Source: an uncultured Lachnospiraceae bacterium (GTDB taxonomy: Bacteria; Bacillota; Clostridia; Lachnospirales; Lachnospiraceae). From it: DNA of 64,000 nt. Shown here one piece after another: positions 51,484 to 58,774 of the stretch (its first letter is position 1; each line of letters begins with the position of its first letter). Made by a program: the position numbers and the translations under genes. The stretch lies in NCBI GenBank assembly GCA_910583615.1, contig CAJTXP010000020.1, positions 3,512 to 67,511 on the forward strand. Reading direction: 5' to 3'. The notes under the pieces were generated by a model, which made no database searches, was not told the DNA's origin, and saw nothing but the letters and a program-made list of their open reading frames with translations.

Positions 51484-53661
51484 TTAAAACGGAAAAGTCT
51501 CCTGCATATATTCTTCTTCATCTACTGCCCGGAAATCTGATTCCGCCTTTTTCAGGTTCCTGTATACCATTACTCCCACTCTGCCTGAAAATCTCGCTTT
51601 ATCAGGCGGGCAGCCGCTTGCTTCCATCCGGTCTTTGATGTTCCTTCTGGAAACTGGCGTATATGAATTTCTGGTGCACCATGAAATATAATCGTCTTCA
51701 AACTTCGGTTTACATATCATGTCTTCTTTATTTCCGGTTATGACATAGAATTCTGTCAGATAACGGAACACCGTATCCATCTTTTCCCGGTATCTGTTTA
51801 CAGCTGCTTCACATGCCCGGGATCTGGTAAACCTGTACCCGTTCGCTTTCAGCCGGAGCAGGCCCTGCAGTGCCCAGTTAAAAACCGCATTTCTTTCCCG
51901 CAGCATTTTGTCCAGTAAAGAATTGTCCCGCAGTTCCCGCTCAATGGTATTTACGCATGGGACAATACAGAGCCTTTCAAACACATGGCCGCCCTTATCG
52001 TCCTGGAAACTGGGCAGATTATTACAGGCTATAATGATCCCGCCCGGAAACTGGTAGTAAAACGGCTGTCGCCCTTTCTGCTCCACCTTTACCGGATCTC
52101 CGCCGGTCAGCTGCTTAAAGACCGAACTGTCTTTGATGCTGCTTCCTGTCTGATCTCCGATACTGACCAGCCTGCTGCCCAGAAGAGACCCAAGGGAAAA
52201 CTTTGACATCTCATTCATGTTCTGGATCGGGAGATTCATCACCCGGTCCGGCCCGATCAGCTCCCCGATCAGGTTCAGAAACTGAGTCTTTCCGGAATTT
52301 CCCAGAAGCGACCACAGGACCAGGCATAATTTTACCCGATACACCTTCACATTGGAAAGGATCAGCCCCATATACTCCTGCAGTACCGCTTTCTTTTCTT
52401 CATCTACCGTCCCGCTTCTGTTCCTGCACAGGTCATTTATATACCGGTCAAATACAGGTCTGTGGTTGTCCTCCGGATGATATTCACACCGAAGCTGCAG
52501 AGTGCTCCACAACTTCGGTGTATGCGGCTCCAGTTTTCCGGTATTCAGATCATAGAGACCATTTCTCAGGTTGATGTATCTCTCACTGGTATCCAGATCC
52601 CGAAAAGAACAGTTTTTCACGTCTCTGCACATTAGAAGGTTACAGGTATTATTAATCAGATTATCGCTTGCCAGCCCTACCGGAATATATCTCCTGACTA
52701 CGGATTTCATTCTGTTACGATTGCATTTCACATAGACTCCATGTTCATACAGATAGAAATCATCCTTATCATCATCCGGCCGTTTCACAATCAGATACTG
52801 AAGCCCCCGGCTGATACTGTCCGCCAGGCAGTCCCCGTTGATCCTGAGCCTGTTCTTTTCATCTACCATCACCCAGGGCGCCCCGTGATTTGGTGCAGCC
52901 TGAACCAGCTCCGCCAGGTCTTCCTTACTGTGACCTTCTTTTTTGAGGTAATCCGTAACGTCACCCTTATCTGCCTCTGATGTAATGGTCCAGCGGATGG
53001 AATGTGCGTAATGCTTCAGATCACGCGTGATCCGGTCTTTCAGCTCAAGGCCCGGCCCGTCATTATCAGGTAGAATAACCACTTTTGCGCCGGTAAAATA
53101 CGCCGCATACTCACGCCGCCAGTCCTTCACCCCGCCGGCAGTAGTTGCCGTATATCCCAGGCTCCTGAGTGTTTCCACGTCCTTTTCCCCTTCTACAATA
53201 TAGACTGGGAATCCTTCCCGTACCGTTCTGATCAGCGCCGGAAGATTATACAGAACTGCATTGTCTTTCTTCTTACAGTAATCATATGTATCATTTTTCT
53301 GATCGATCGTCAGATACCGGAGTTCCTTGCCTTCAAAACGTACCTTTGAATACAGATACAGCCCGTCGGCTGCACAATAATCATATACAGCCTCAATCCG
53401 CTTCCCCTGCTGCCGCTCCAGCCTTTCCCGCCAGGTGTTCCGGAGCTTTTCCGTAAGGTCCTGAAAAGACAGTCCGACTGCTTCCAGCACCTCCCTGGTA
53501 TCGCATCCTGCATGACAGTGCAGAAGTATCTTTCCGTGACTCTCCGAGACTGTCAGGCTTGCCCTGTTATCCGTATGCACCGGGCATCTGCACTGATAAG
53601 AAGAGGCATTCAGCTTTTTCACTCCGTCAAAATGCTGAAGTAATTCACGTAATGTTATCAA
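51484..53661 (-). CDS. Primase-helicase (CHC2-Toprim-SF3), P4 alpha-like
   Basis: The 725-residue protein carries all functions needed to start replication. A CHC2 zinc finger (C26, H29, C49, C53 in CRCPVHTDN...LLHCHAGC) is followed by a Toprim domain with VEGEKD at 157-162 and DND at 199-201. A primase/D5-N linker comes next, then an SF3 helicase with Walker A LGNSGKTQ near 453-460, Walker B around RLVSIGDQ, and sensor ACNNLP. Satellite phage P4 alpha and many plasmid primases share this plan, with an SF3 origin-binding helicase. The start is TTG at 53661 overlapping the excisionase stop (TTGA). Confidence 0.92.
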   Translation of the reverse strand: MITLRELLQHFDGVKKLNASSYQCRCPVHTDNRASLTVSESHGKILLHCHAGCDTREVLEAVGLSFQDLTEKLRNTWRERLERQQGKRIEAVYDYCAADGLYLYSKVRFEGKELRYLTIDQKNDTYDYCKKKDNAVLYNLPALIRTVREGFPVYIVEGEKDVETLRSLGYTATTAGGVKDWRREYAAYFTGAKVVILPDNDGPGLELKDRITRDLKHYAHSIRWTITSEADKGDVTDYLKKEGHSKEDLAELVQAAPNHGAPWVMVDEKNRLRINGDCLADSISRGLQYLIVKRPDDDKDDFYLYEHGVYVKCNRNRMKSVVRRYIPVGLASDNLINNTCNLLMCRDVKNCSFRDLDTSERYINLRNGLYDLNTGKLEPHTPKLWSTLQLRCEYHPEDNHRPVFDRYINDLCRNRSGTVDEEKKAVLQEYMGLILSNVKVYRVKLCLVLWSLLGNSGKTQFLNLIGELIGPDRVMNLPIQNMNEMSKFSLGSLLGSRLVSIGDQTGSSIKDSSVFKQLTGGDPVKVEQKGRQPFYYQFPGGIIIACNNLPSFQDDKGGHVFERLCIVPCVNTIERELRDNSLLDKMLRERNAVFNWALQGLLRLKANGYRFTRSRACEAAVNRYREKMDTVFRYLTEFYVITGNKEDMICKPKFEDDYISWCTRNSYTPVSRRNIKDRMEASGCPPDKARFSGRVGVMVYRNLKKAESDFRAVDEEEYMQETFPF

Positions 53662-54002
53662 CCTGCCGTCACCCCGTTATTCAGATAGTCCACCAGCTTC
53701 CCCATATTGACCAGGTACTTACTGCCGGTCCTTACAAATACAATCTTTCTCTGCAGGCAGAGCTTCCGGATAAAGTCATACGATAACCCCGTACGGCCTG
53801 CTGCCTCTTTGATGGTCAGCATCTCCGGGATCTGCCGCTCTTCCTCGATCGGCAGCCTCATGGCCGTCTCCAGCGCCGCCATCTCCTGCAGGATGATCCT
53901 TTCCTCCTGCTCCAGCTCCGGCCTGCTGCCGCTCTGCAGAAGAATCTCCGTCCGTCTGCGTGCAAGCCCTGCGTATCTGTTCGCCATCTCTGTTTTGGTC
54001 AA
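53658..54002 (-). CDS. Excisionase-like HTH protein
   Basis: The protein has 114 residues. The N-terminal half is a helical, charged extension. The C-terminal half is a MerR/Xis-type winged helix: PEMLTIKEAAGRTGLSYDFIRKLCLQRKIVFVRTGSKYLVNMGKLVDYLN. Such proteins guide integrase toward excision. The start is TTG at 54002 with AAAGGAG seven bases upstream. It overlaps the primase start, so excision and replication genes are coupled in one leftward transcript. Confidence 0.8.
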   Translation of the reverse strand: MTKTEMANRYAGLARRRTEILLQSGSRPELEQEERIILQEMAALETAMRLPIEEERQIPEMLTIKEAAGRTGLSYDFIRKLCLQRKIVFVRTGSKYLVNMGKLVDYLNNGVTAG

Positions 54003-54061
54003 TGTTCTTCACTCCTTTCTGTTGCGACGTCGCAACAACTCCAATTCCTGACAGTACAAGG

Positions 54062-54250
54062 TTACACAAGGTCCGTTACTTCGACGCCTAAAGCATCCGC
54101 CAGCTTCCGGCCAACCTCATCACTGCAGCTTTTTCCTCCTTTGATGTAATTGATTGTCGTTCTGGACACGCCGGACAACTCCGCCAAGCGCTTCTGTGTC
54201 ATGTCCTGTTTCGTCAGCTCCGCTGCAAATTTAGCTCTGTCAATTCTCAT
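54062..54250 (-). CDS. Cro/CI-type HTH regulator, leftward
   Basis: The protein has 62 residues and is a compact XRE domain: LTKQDMTQKRLAELSGVSRTTINYIKGGKSCSDEVGRKLADALGVEVTDLV. GGAGGAAAG lies just before the ATG. It heads the leftward excisionase/primase transcript and is divergent from the 54389 XRE gene, a Cro-against-CI arrangement. Confidence 0.88.
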   Translation of the reverse strand: MRIDRAKFAAELTKQDMTQKRLAELSGVSRTTINYIKGGKSCSDEVGRKLADALGVEVTDLV

Positions 54251-54388
54251 ATCTTTCCTCCTTACAATTTTTTTACTGTTTTTTAAACAATATCACAATA
54301 TTTATACTGTGTCAATACAATTTTACAATATTCTTCTTGTTATTTTGTATGTTATGTGATATGGTAATAAAGAAAGGATGTGATATGA
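54251..54388. promoter_or_regulatory. Divergent control region between two XRE genes
   Basis: These 138 AT-rich bases separate head-to-head regulator genes. Several ACAATAT/ATATTGT-like half-sites are present (for example around 54290-54345), but no operator is as clean as those at 49.75 kb. Promoters in both directions must lie here. Confidence 0.5.
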
Positions 54389-54829
54389 ATGACTTTTGGC
54401 GAAAATATAAAAAGGATACGAAAAGAAAAGGGAATGTCACAGCAGGATTTAGGCAACAAACTCGGAGTCACTCAACAAACCGTTGCACAATATGAAAAAA
54501 TCAAGGAAACACCAAAACTTGAAACCGTCCGACGTATTGCAAATGCTCTCGACATATACATCAGTGATCTACATCCTGACTGGTCAAAATTCACGAAGGA
54601 AGAATATATTGATGACTGGTTTGGGGGAATCAAAAAAACATACGATGAAGATACAAAACGTGCTATTCTATGGTATTACGAAAGCGCAGGTGATACTGAA
54701 AAAGATGCTATCGCTAAAATTCTTGCCAGTTTGAGAGCACTTAATGAAACCGGGAAACTGGAAGCAGTTAAAAGGATATCCGAGTTGGAAGAAATCAAAA
54801 AATATTGTAACAAATCTGATCCTTTATAA
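54389..54829 (+). CDS. XRE repressor (CI-like)
   Basis: The protein has 146 residues. The N-terminal helix-turn-helix is MTFGENIKRIRKEKGMSQQDLGNKLGVTQQTVAQYEKIKETPKLETVRRIANALDI. The C-terminal 75 residues (EEYIDDWFGGIKKTYDEDTKRAILWYYESAGDTEKDAIAKILASLRALNETGKLEAVKRI) are helical, probably for dimerisation; no LexA-type peptidase motif is visible. It likely maintains the integrated state by repressing the leftward excision/replication operon. AAAGGATG precedes the ATG. Confidence 0.87.
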   Translation: MTFGENIKRIRKEKGMSQQDLGNKLGVTQQTVAQYEKIKETPKLETVRRIANALDIYISDLHPDWSKFTKEEYIDDWFGGIKKTYDEDTKRAILWYYESAGDTEKDAIAKILASLRALNETGKLEAVKRISELEEIKKYCNKSDPL

Positions 54830-54924
54830 ACTATTATTTTATGGACAAGTGCCCCGGGCCTGCTGATCTGTCAGACCTCGGCCCCCAATTGGGCCCAGCT
54901 CAACCAGGCGCAATCCTGCGCTCT

Positions 54925-55037
54925 CCTGCTGCCGGATCGCCTGACAGGTGAAAATTTCCCTGTCAGAATTATCAGTTTCCGGGCAGCAGGCCCCCTGATC
55001 CGCTCCCCGGCGCTCCCGATCGGCGCCGCCTGCTGCC
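54925..55037. repeat. Iteron-like cluster 2 (CCTGCTGCC x3)
   Basis: Copies at 54925-54933, 54982-54990 and 55029-55037, plus another at 55364-55372 and several seven-base partial copies. A CTGACAGG/CCTGTCAG inverted repeat lies between them. Together with cluster 1 it flanks the primase gene. Confidence 0.55.
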
Positions 55038-55067
55038 GAATCCGCTGCACCCTGACAATATAATAGA

Positions 55068-55124
55068 CTTACCCGGGCAGCCGGGGGACGTGCTCTCACC
55101 CGTTCCGAGTCTTGCGGAAAGGGG
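55068..55124 (+). promoter_or_regulatory. Structured leader of the type I toxin mRNA
   Basis: A TATAAT -10 (55059-55064) precedes this 57-base leader. CCCGTTCC can pair with GGAAAGGG, hiding the ribosome site AAAGGGG, as in known type I toxin mRNAs. The same 57 bases recur exactly at 57006-57062. Confidence 0.65.
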
Positions 55125-55133
55125 TTGATTATT

Positions 55134-55217
55134 ATGAGTACATATGAGGAATTTATGATTATACTGACCACTGGTCTTCTGATCGTTGCGATTCTGAACA
55201 TGAAAAATAAGAAATAG
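55134..55217 (+). CDS. Small hydrophobic toxin (holin-like, Fst/TxpA type)
   Basis: The protein has 27 residues. It starts MSTYEEFMIIL, continues with one hydrophobic membrane helix (LTTGLLIVAIL) and ends in the basic tail NMKNKK. This is the pattern of the putative holin-like toxin family in Firmicutes, related to TxpA and Fst, which depolarise the membrane when overproduced. AAAGGGGT lies nine bases before the ATG. A strong promoter on the opposite strand just downstream should make an antisense RNA. It sits between the repressor and the integrase and would stabilise the element by post-segregational killing (inference). Confidence 0.8.
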   Translation: MSTYEEFMIILTTGLLIVAILNMKNKK

Positions 55218-55345
55218 CCGTCCTGCTCCTGGAAAAGTAGACAGCTATTTCTTATAGTTAAACCTATTCACCGGGTCGGGTAGCATGCACCTACCTTCCG
55301 GCTGTCCTGTTAAGTCTATTATATCAGTTTACAAAAATATGTCAA
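55218..55345 (-). ncRNA. Candidate antisense antitoxin RNA
   Basis: On the minus strand, a consensus promoter TTGACA (55345-55340), 16 bases, TATAAT (55323-55318) points at the toxin gene. The RNA starting near 55311 would run leftward through a GGTAG/CTACC hairpin and into the toxin 3' end. No reading frame of note lies in it. The ends are not defined by sequence. Confidence 0.65.
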
Positions 55346-55402
55346 TACAGAAGCGGGCCTCTGCCTGCTGCCGGGCCAACAACTGAAGAAAGGAGACTAC
55401 AC

Positions 55403-56716
55403 ATGGCATACATTCGAAAAAAGAAAGACAATGCGTATCTGATCACTGTCAGCTGTGGCCGTGACAGTACAGGGAAGAAGATCACCAGATCCGTCACCTT
55501 CCGGCCGGAGCTTCTGACTGCAAAGGGCAACCAGAAGTCAGAAACCGCCATCCAGAAGGAAGTAAACGCATACGCAGCGGATTTTGAAAAGAAAGTCCTG
55601 ACCGGTCATTACACCGAAGGCCACAACATGACCTTTGAAGAGTACAGCAGAAAATACCTGGCCGAATATGCAGAAGTGAACCAGGCGCCCCGGACGCTGG
55701 AAAGCACCCGGGCAGCAGTCCGGCTGTTCGTCTCTGCGTTTGGCTATATGACGCTTGAGAACCTCTCACCGCTTTATCTGCAGGAATATGTCAATCACAT
55801 GCTGAACACCAGAAAGGCGGCTGGAAAGCCCGGCACGCTCTCACAGGGGACCGTAAAGCGCCGTGCTGCCGTTCTCTCCGCCATGCTCTCACAGGCCGTA
55901 CGCTGGAACCTGATCGAGTCCAACCCCATGGACCGTGTGCAGGTGAAAAAAGCGGCTCCTGCAGAAGAAAAGCCCCTGTGCTTTACCAGAGAGCAGGCGG
56001 AGACGTTCCTGTCCATACTGGACCAGCCGCTTGTATATGAATATGGCCAGCGCTGCAGAAAAGACAGATCCGGCAACATCCGACGGATTCAGGAGTACCA
56101 GGCAGACCGCAGTATCCGCCTGCAACTCAAGCTGTTCTTTTATCTGGCCATGTTCACCGGATGCCGCCGCGGGGAGCTGATCGCGCTCACATGGAAGGAC
56201 CTGAACTTTACAGAAGGATCTCTATCCATCACAAAGAGCGCCTGCCGCGTCAATGGAGAAACCATCATCAAGGCCACAAAGACCAGAGGCTCCAACCGTG
56301 TGATCTCTGTCCCTGCCATCGTTATGGACGTGGCCAGACGCTGGAAGAAAGAGCAGGCAGCCTACCGTCTGTCTATCGGCACAAAGTGGGACGGGAACGA
56401 CAACGTATTTATCCAGTGGAACGGCATGCAGATGTGTCTGGACACCCCCTATCAGGCATTTCACCGGATCATCCGGAATTATAACGCACAGCGTCCTGAC
56501 GGGGCTCCTGAGCTTCCTCTGATTCCTCTGCATGGCCTCCGGCATACTGCTGCCACGCTCCTGATCGGCCAGGGCGTGGATATCCGGACCGTTTCCGGAA
56601 GACTGGGCCACGCCAGCACGTCCACCACGCTGAACATCTACAGCCATGCCCTGAAAGAGCTTGACAGGGCGGCATCGGACAAGCTGGAGAAGGCGCTGAT
56701 CCGGTCGATCCGCTGA
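55403..56716 (+). CDS. int: Tyrosine-type site-specific integrase
   Basis: The protein has 437 residues. It has an AP2-like arm-binding N-terminus (AYIRKKKDNAYLITVSCGRDSTGKK), a core-binding SAM-like domain around 75-180 and a catalytic domain with all key residues: R255 in TGCRRGEL, K293 in ATKTRGSNR, H377 and R380 in HGLRH, H403 in RLGHAST, and nucleophile Y413 in NIYSH. It resembles Tn916-type integrases. AAAGGAG lies seven bases before the ATG. It is 139 bases from attR, the usual place. Confidence 0.96.
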   Translation: MAYIRKKKDNAYLITVSCGRDSTGKKITRSVTFRPELLTAKGNQKSETAIQKEVNAYAADFEKKVLTGHYTEGHNMTFEEYSRKYLAEYAEVNQAPRTLESTRAAVRLFVSAFGYMTLENLSPLYLQEYVNHMLNTRKAAGKPGTLSQGTVKRRAAVLSAMLSQAVRWNLIESNPMDRVQVKKAAPAEEKPLCFTREQAETFLSILDQPLVYEYGQRCRKDRSGNIRRIQEYQADRSIRLQLKLFFYLAMFTGCRRGELIALTWKDLNFTEGSLSITKSACRVNGETIIKATKTRGSNRVISVPAIVMDVARRWKKEQAAYRLSIGTKWDGNDNVFIQWNGMQMCLDTPYQAFHRIIRNYNAQRPDGAPELPLIPLHGLRHTAATLLIGQGVDIRTVSGRLGHASTSTTLNIYSHALKELDRAASDKLEKALIRSIR

Positions 56717-56722
56717 TTTTTG

Positions 56723-56744
56723 TCGACCGGCTGTCGACCAGAAT
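56723..56744 (+). repeat. Right integrase arm-site candidate
   Basis: Two GTCGACC units 11 bases apart, the same 22-mer as at 47139 with two differences, directly after the integrase stop and 112 bases before attR. Confidence 0.6.
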
Positions 56745-56855
56745 CAGAAAAAAGCCCATCTAAGCGCCATATCAGCACAAAACGCAGATACCGAAAAACG
56801 TTGATTTTACAGGAAAAACTGAATATCACAGAAAAATACAGATTTCTGATCGGAT

Positions 56856-56902
56856 CACTCGTAATGCGTAGGTCACCGGTTCAAATCCGGTCGGGAGCTT
56901 TT
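56856..56902 (+). repeat. attR core, 47-bp direct repeat
   Basis: Exact copy of tRNA-Thr 3' sequence from the anticodon loop onward. The 5' half of the tRNA is missing, so this is a remnant, not a gene. Confidence 0.9.
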
Positions 56903-57005
56903 TTTATTTTCTGCTGTTTTCTATTGCCGTTTCCGGATGGATTCTCTTTGTACCCGGTCATGCTTCTTTGACTGTCTCCTTACTGCGCACTGACAACATA
57001 ACAGG

Positions 57006-57062
57006 CTTACCCGGGCAGCCGGGGGACGTGCTCTCACCCGTTCCGAGTCTTGCGGAAAGGGG
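57006..57062 (+). repeat. Orphan copy of the toxin leader outside attR
   Basis: These 57 bases are identical to the leader at 55068-55124, followed by GGAAATCTT and ATGAGTAC as in the toxin gene. The frame then continues into 30 hydrophilic codons without a membrane helix, and the -10 region is CATAAC instead of TATAAT. It is therefore a dead remnant on the chromosomal side. Confidence 0.8.
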
Positions 57063-57085
57063 GAAATCTTATGAGTACGCTTCCG

Positions 57086-57125
57086 AAAAACAAAGGAGAC
57101 TCCGCAAGGGAATCTCCTCTGTTTT
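57086..57125 (-). terminator. Terminator of glgA
   Basis: On the minus strand AGGAGATTCCC pairs with GGAGTCTCCT, followed by TTTGTTTTT. It lies 14 bases after the glgA stop. Confidence 0.75.
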
Positions 57126-57138
57126 CACGCGACAGAAT

Positions 57139-58590
57139 CTACCAGCCGATCAGCCAGGAATAGATTCCCTCATATTTGTATCTGGATGCATCCCATGAGA
57201 AGTCCTTCTGCATGCCTCTTGCAACCATCTCATCCCACTCTTTCCGATGTACAAAGTACGTATACTTCGCATAATTGATTACTTCCATCATATCCCATGG
57301 ATTGTAATTTGTAAAGGAGAATCCATCTCCTTTTCCTTCATATTCATTATATGGCTCCACGGTATCCTTCAGACCGCCGGTTTCGCGCACAATCGGAACC
57401 GTACCGTAACGGAAGGAAATCAGCTGCGTCAGGCCGCACGGTTCAAAAGCGGACGGCATCAGGAACGCGTCTGCTGCCGCATACAGCTTGTGGGACAGCT
57501 CATCCGCATAATAAATATTTGCAGATACTCTGTCCGGATATTTCCACGCATAGTGACGGAACATATCCTCATATCTCTGGTCGCCGGTGCCGATGACTAC
57601 AAACTGCGTATTGTCGTCCACGATCTGTTCCATCACCTCGGCGATCAGGTCCAGGCCCTTCTGATCCGTCAGACGGGAAATCAGGCCGATGAGCATCTTG
57701 TTCTCGTCCACAGCCAGCCCCAGCGCTTCCTGCAGAGCTTTCTTATTTGCCGCTTTGCCCTTTTTAAAGGTCTTCAGCTTATATTTTTTGTCGATCTTCT
57801 CATCCGTATCCGGATTCCAGATGTCATAATCGATTCCGTTCACAATACCTCTGAGATCCATATGTCTCGCTGACAGCAGTCCGTCCAGTCCTTCGCCGTA
57901 CATCGGAGTCTGAATCTCATAGGCGTAGGTCTCGCTTACCGTTGTAATATAATCCGCATAAACCAGACCGCCCTTTAACATATTGGCGTCTCTTTTGAAC
58001 TCCAGCTTATCCGGCGTAAACACATAATCCGGCAGACCGGTCAGCCCCTGCATGGTCTCAATATCCCAGATTCCCTGGAACCTCAGGTTGTGGATCGTCA
58101 TGATAGTCTTGATGCCCTGATAAAAATCTCCCGCTGCAAACTCCGTCTTCAAGTAGACAGGAATCAGCCCTGCCTGCCAGTCATGGCAGTGGATCAGGTC
58201 CGGACGAAATCCTACGATCGGAAGAATAGACAGCACTGCTTTTGAGAAAAACGCAAATTTCTCAATATCCGTACGGAAATCTCCATATGGCTTCGCACCG
58301 CCAAAATAAACCAGATTGTCAATAAAGTAATAGGTAACGCCATCCAGTTCATAAGTCATGACGCCCACATGCGCTCCCGGATTATACGAGCCTGTCCCCA
58401 TATAGAAATGCGTAATATACTTGAAGTTATTCCGAAACTTGTCCGGAATGCAGGTATAATTCGGAATCACGACCCGGACATCCCACTCTTCCTTGTTAAA
58501 CCCTTTTGGCAAAGCGCCGCACACGTCTGCCAGACCTCCGGTCTTAACAAATGGTACACATTCTGATGCCGCAAATAATATTTTCTTCAT
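57139..58590 (-). CDS. glgA: Glycogen synthase
   Basis: GlgA adds ADP-glucose to glycogen (GT5 family). The 483-residue protein starts MKKILFAASECVPFVKTGGLADVCGALP, with the ADP-glucose-binding KTGGL at 16-20, HCHDWQAGLIPVYL near 125, and the C-terminal donor-site PSAFEPCGLTQLISFRYGTVPIVRETGGL. The ATG at 58590 is eight bases after GGAGGAG; the upstream extension is not supported. No other glg gene is in the window. Expression is from the divergent promoter region at 58.65 kb. Confidence 0.97.
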   Translation of the reverse strand: MKKILFAASECVPFVKTGGLADVCGALPKGFNKEEWDVRVVIPNYTCIPDKFRNNFKYITHFYMGTGSYNPGAHVGVMTYELDGVTYYFIDNLVYFGGAKPYGDFRTDIEKFAFFSKAVLSILPIVGFRPDLIHCHDWQAGLIPVYLKTEFAAGDFYQGIKTIMTIHNLRFQGIWDIETMQGLTGLPDYVFTPDKLEFKRDANMLKGGLVYADYITTVSETYAYEIQTPMYGEGLDGLLSARHMDLRGIVNGIDYDIWNPDTDEKIDKKYKLKTFKKGKAANKKALQEALGLAVDENKMLIGLISRLTDQKGLDLIAEVMEQIVDDNTQFVVIGTGDQRYEDMFRHYAWKYPDRVSANIYYADELSHKLYAAADAFLMPSAFEPCGLTQLISFRYGTVPIVRETGGLKDTVEPYNEYEGKGDGFSFTNYNPWDMMEVINYAKYTYFVHRKEWDEMVARGMQKDFSWDASRYKYEGIYSWLIGW

Positions 58591-58633
58591 CTGATGAGCT
58601 CCTCCCCTACACAAGAAGTATTTTGATATTCTT

Positions 58634-58662
58634 ATCATACCACAATCTTCCTCATTTCTAAA
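58634..58662 (-). promoter_or_regulatory. Promoter of glgA
   Basis: Minus-strand TTTAGA (58662-58657), 17 bases, TATGAT (58639-58634), 44 bases before the ATG. Confidence 0.55.
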
Positions 58663-58691
58663 GTACATTTTGATGAAAATAACAAAAATAC

Positions 58692-58719
58692 TTGCAAAAA
58701 GAAATTTTTCCGTTACAAT
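58692..58719 (+). promoter_or_regulatory. Promoter of the ABC-F gene
   Basis: TTGCAA (58692-58697), 16 bases, TACAAT (58714-58719), 55 bases before the ATG at 58775. Confidence 0.6.
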
Positions 58720-58774
58720 ATAGAGTGGTGTATTATTGATAATCATTTTTATTTATGAAAGAAAGGTTGATTTT

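Larger units (their letters stand above)
47006..56902 (+). mobile_element. Integrated satellite-like element in tRNA-Thr(CGT)
   Basis: The unit is 9.85 kb from attL to attR. It encodes, from attL: sigma factor, ParB-like protein, two small proteins (one HIRAN-like), a regulatory switch, RHH and XRE proteins, a polymerase-OB-like protein, primase-helicase, excisionase, two more XRE regulators, a type I toxin, and integrase beside attR. This combination of site-specific integration, its own replication initiation and lysogeny-style control, without capsid, terminase, relaxase or coupling protein, fits a phage satellite or cis-mobilizable island. It stands out by dense CCTGCTGCC words and several TTG starts. 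Confidence 0.88.

Noticed and set aside
47939..55372. CRISPR array suggested by repeated 9-mers in the element.
   Set aside because: The words are too short, lie on both strands, and lack regular spacing or unique spacers of equal size.
56856..56902. A second tRNA-Thr gene.
   Set aside because: Only the 3' part from the anticodon loop is present. It is the attR copy left by integration.
57071..57163. A second holin-like toxin after the orphan leader.
   Set aside because: The frame has no hydrophobic helix, runs into the glgA end, and the upstream -10 is broken.
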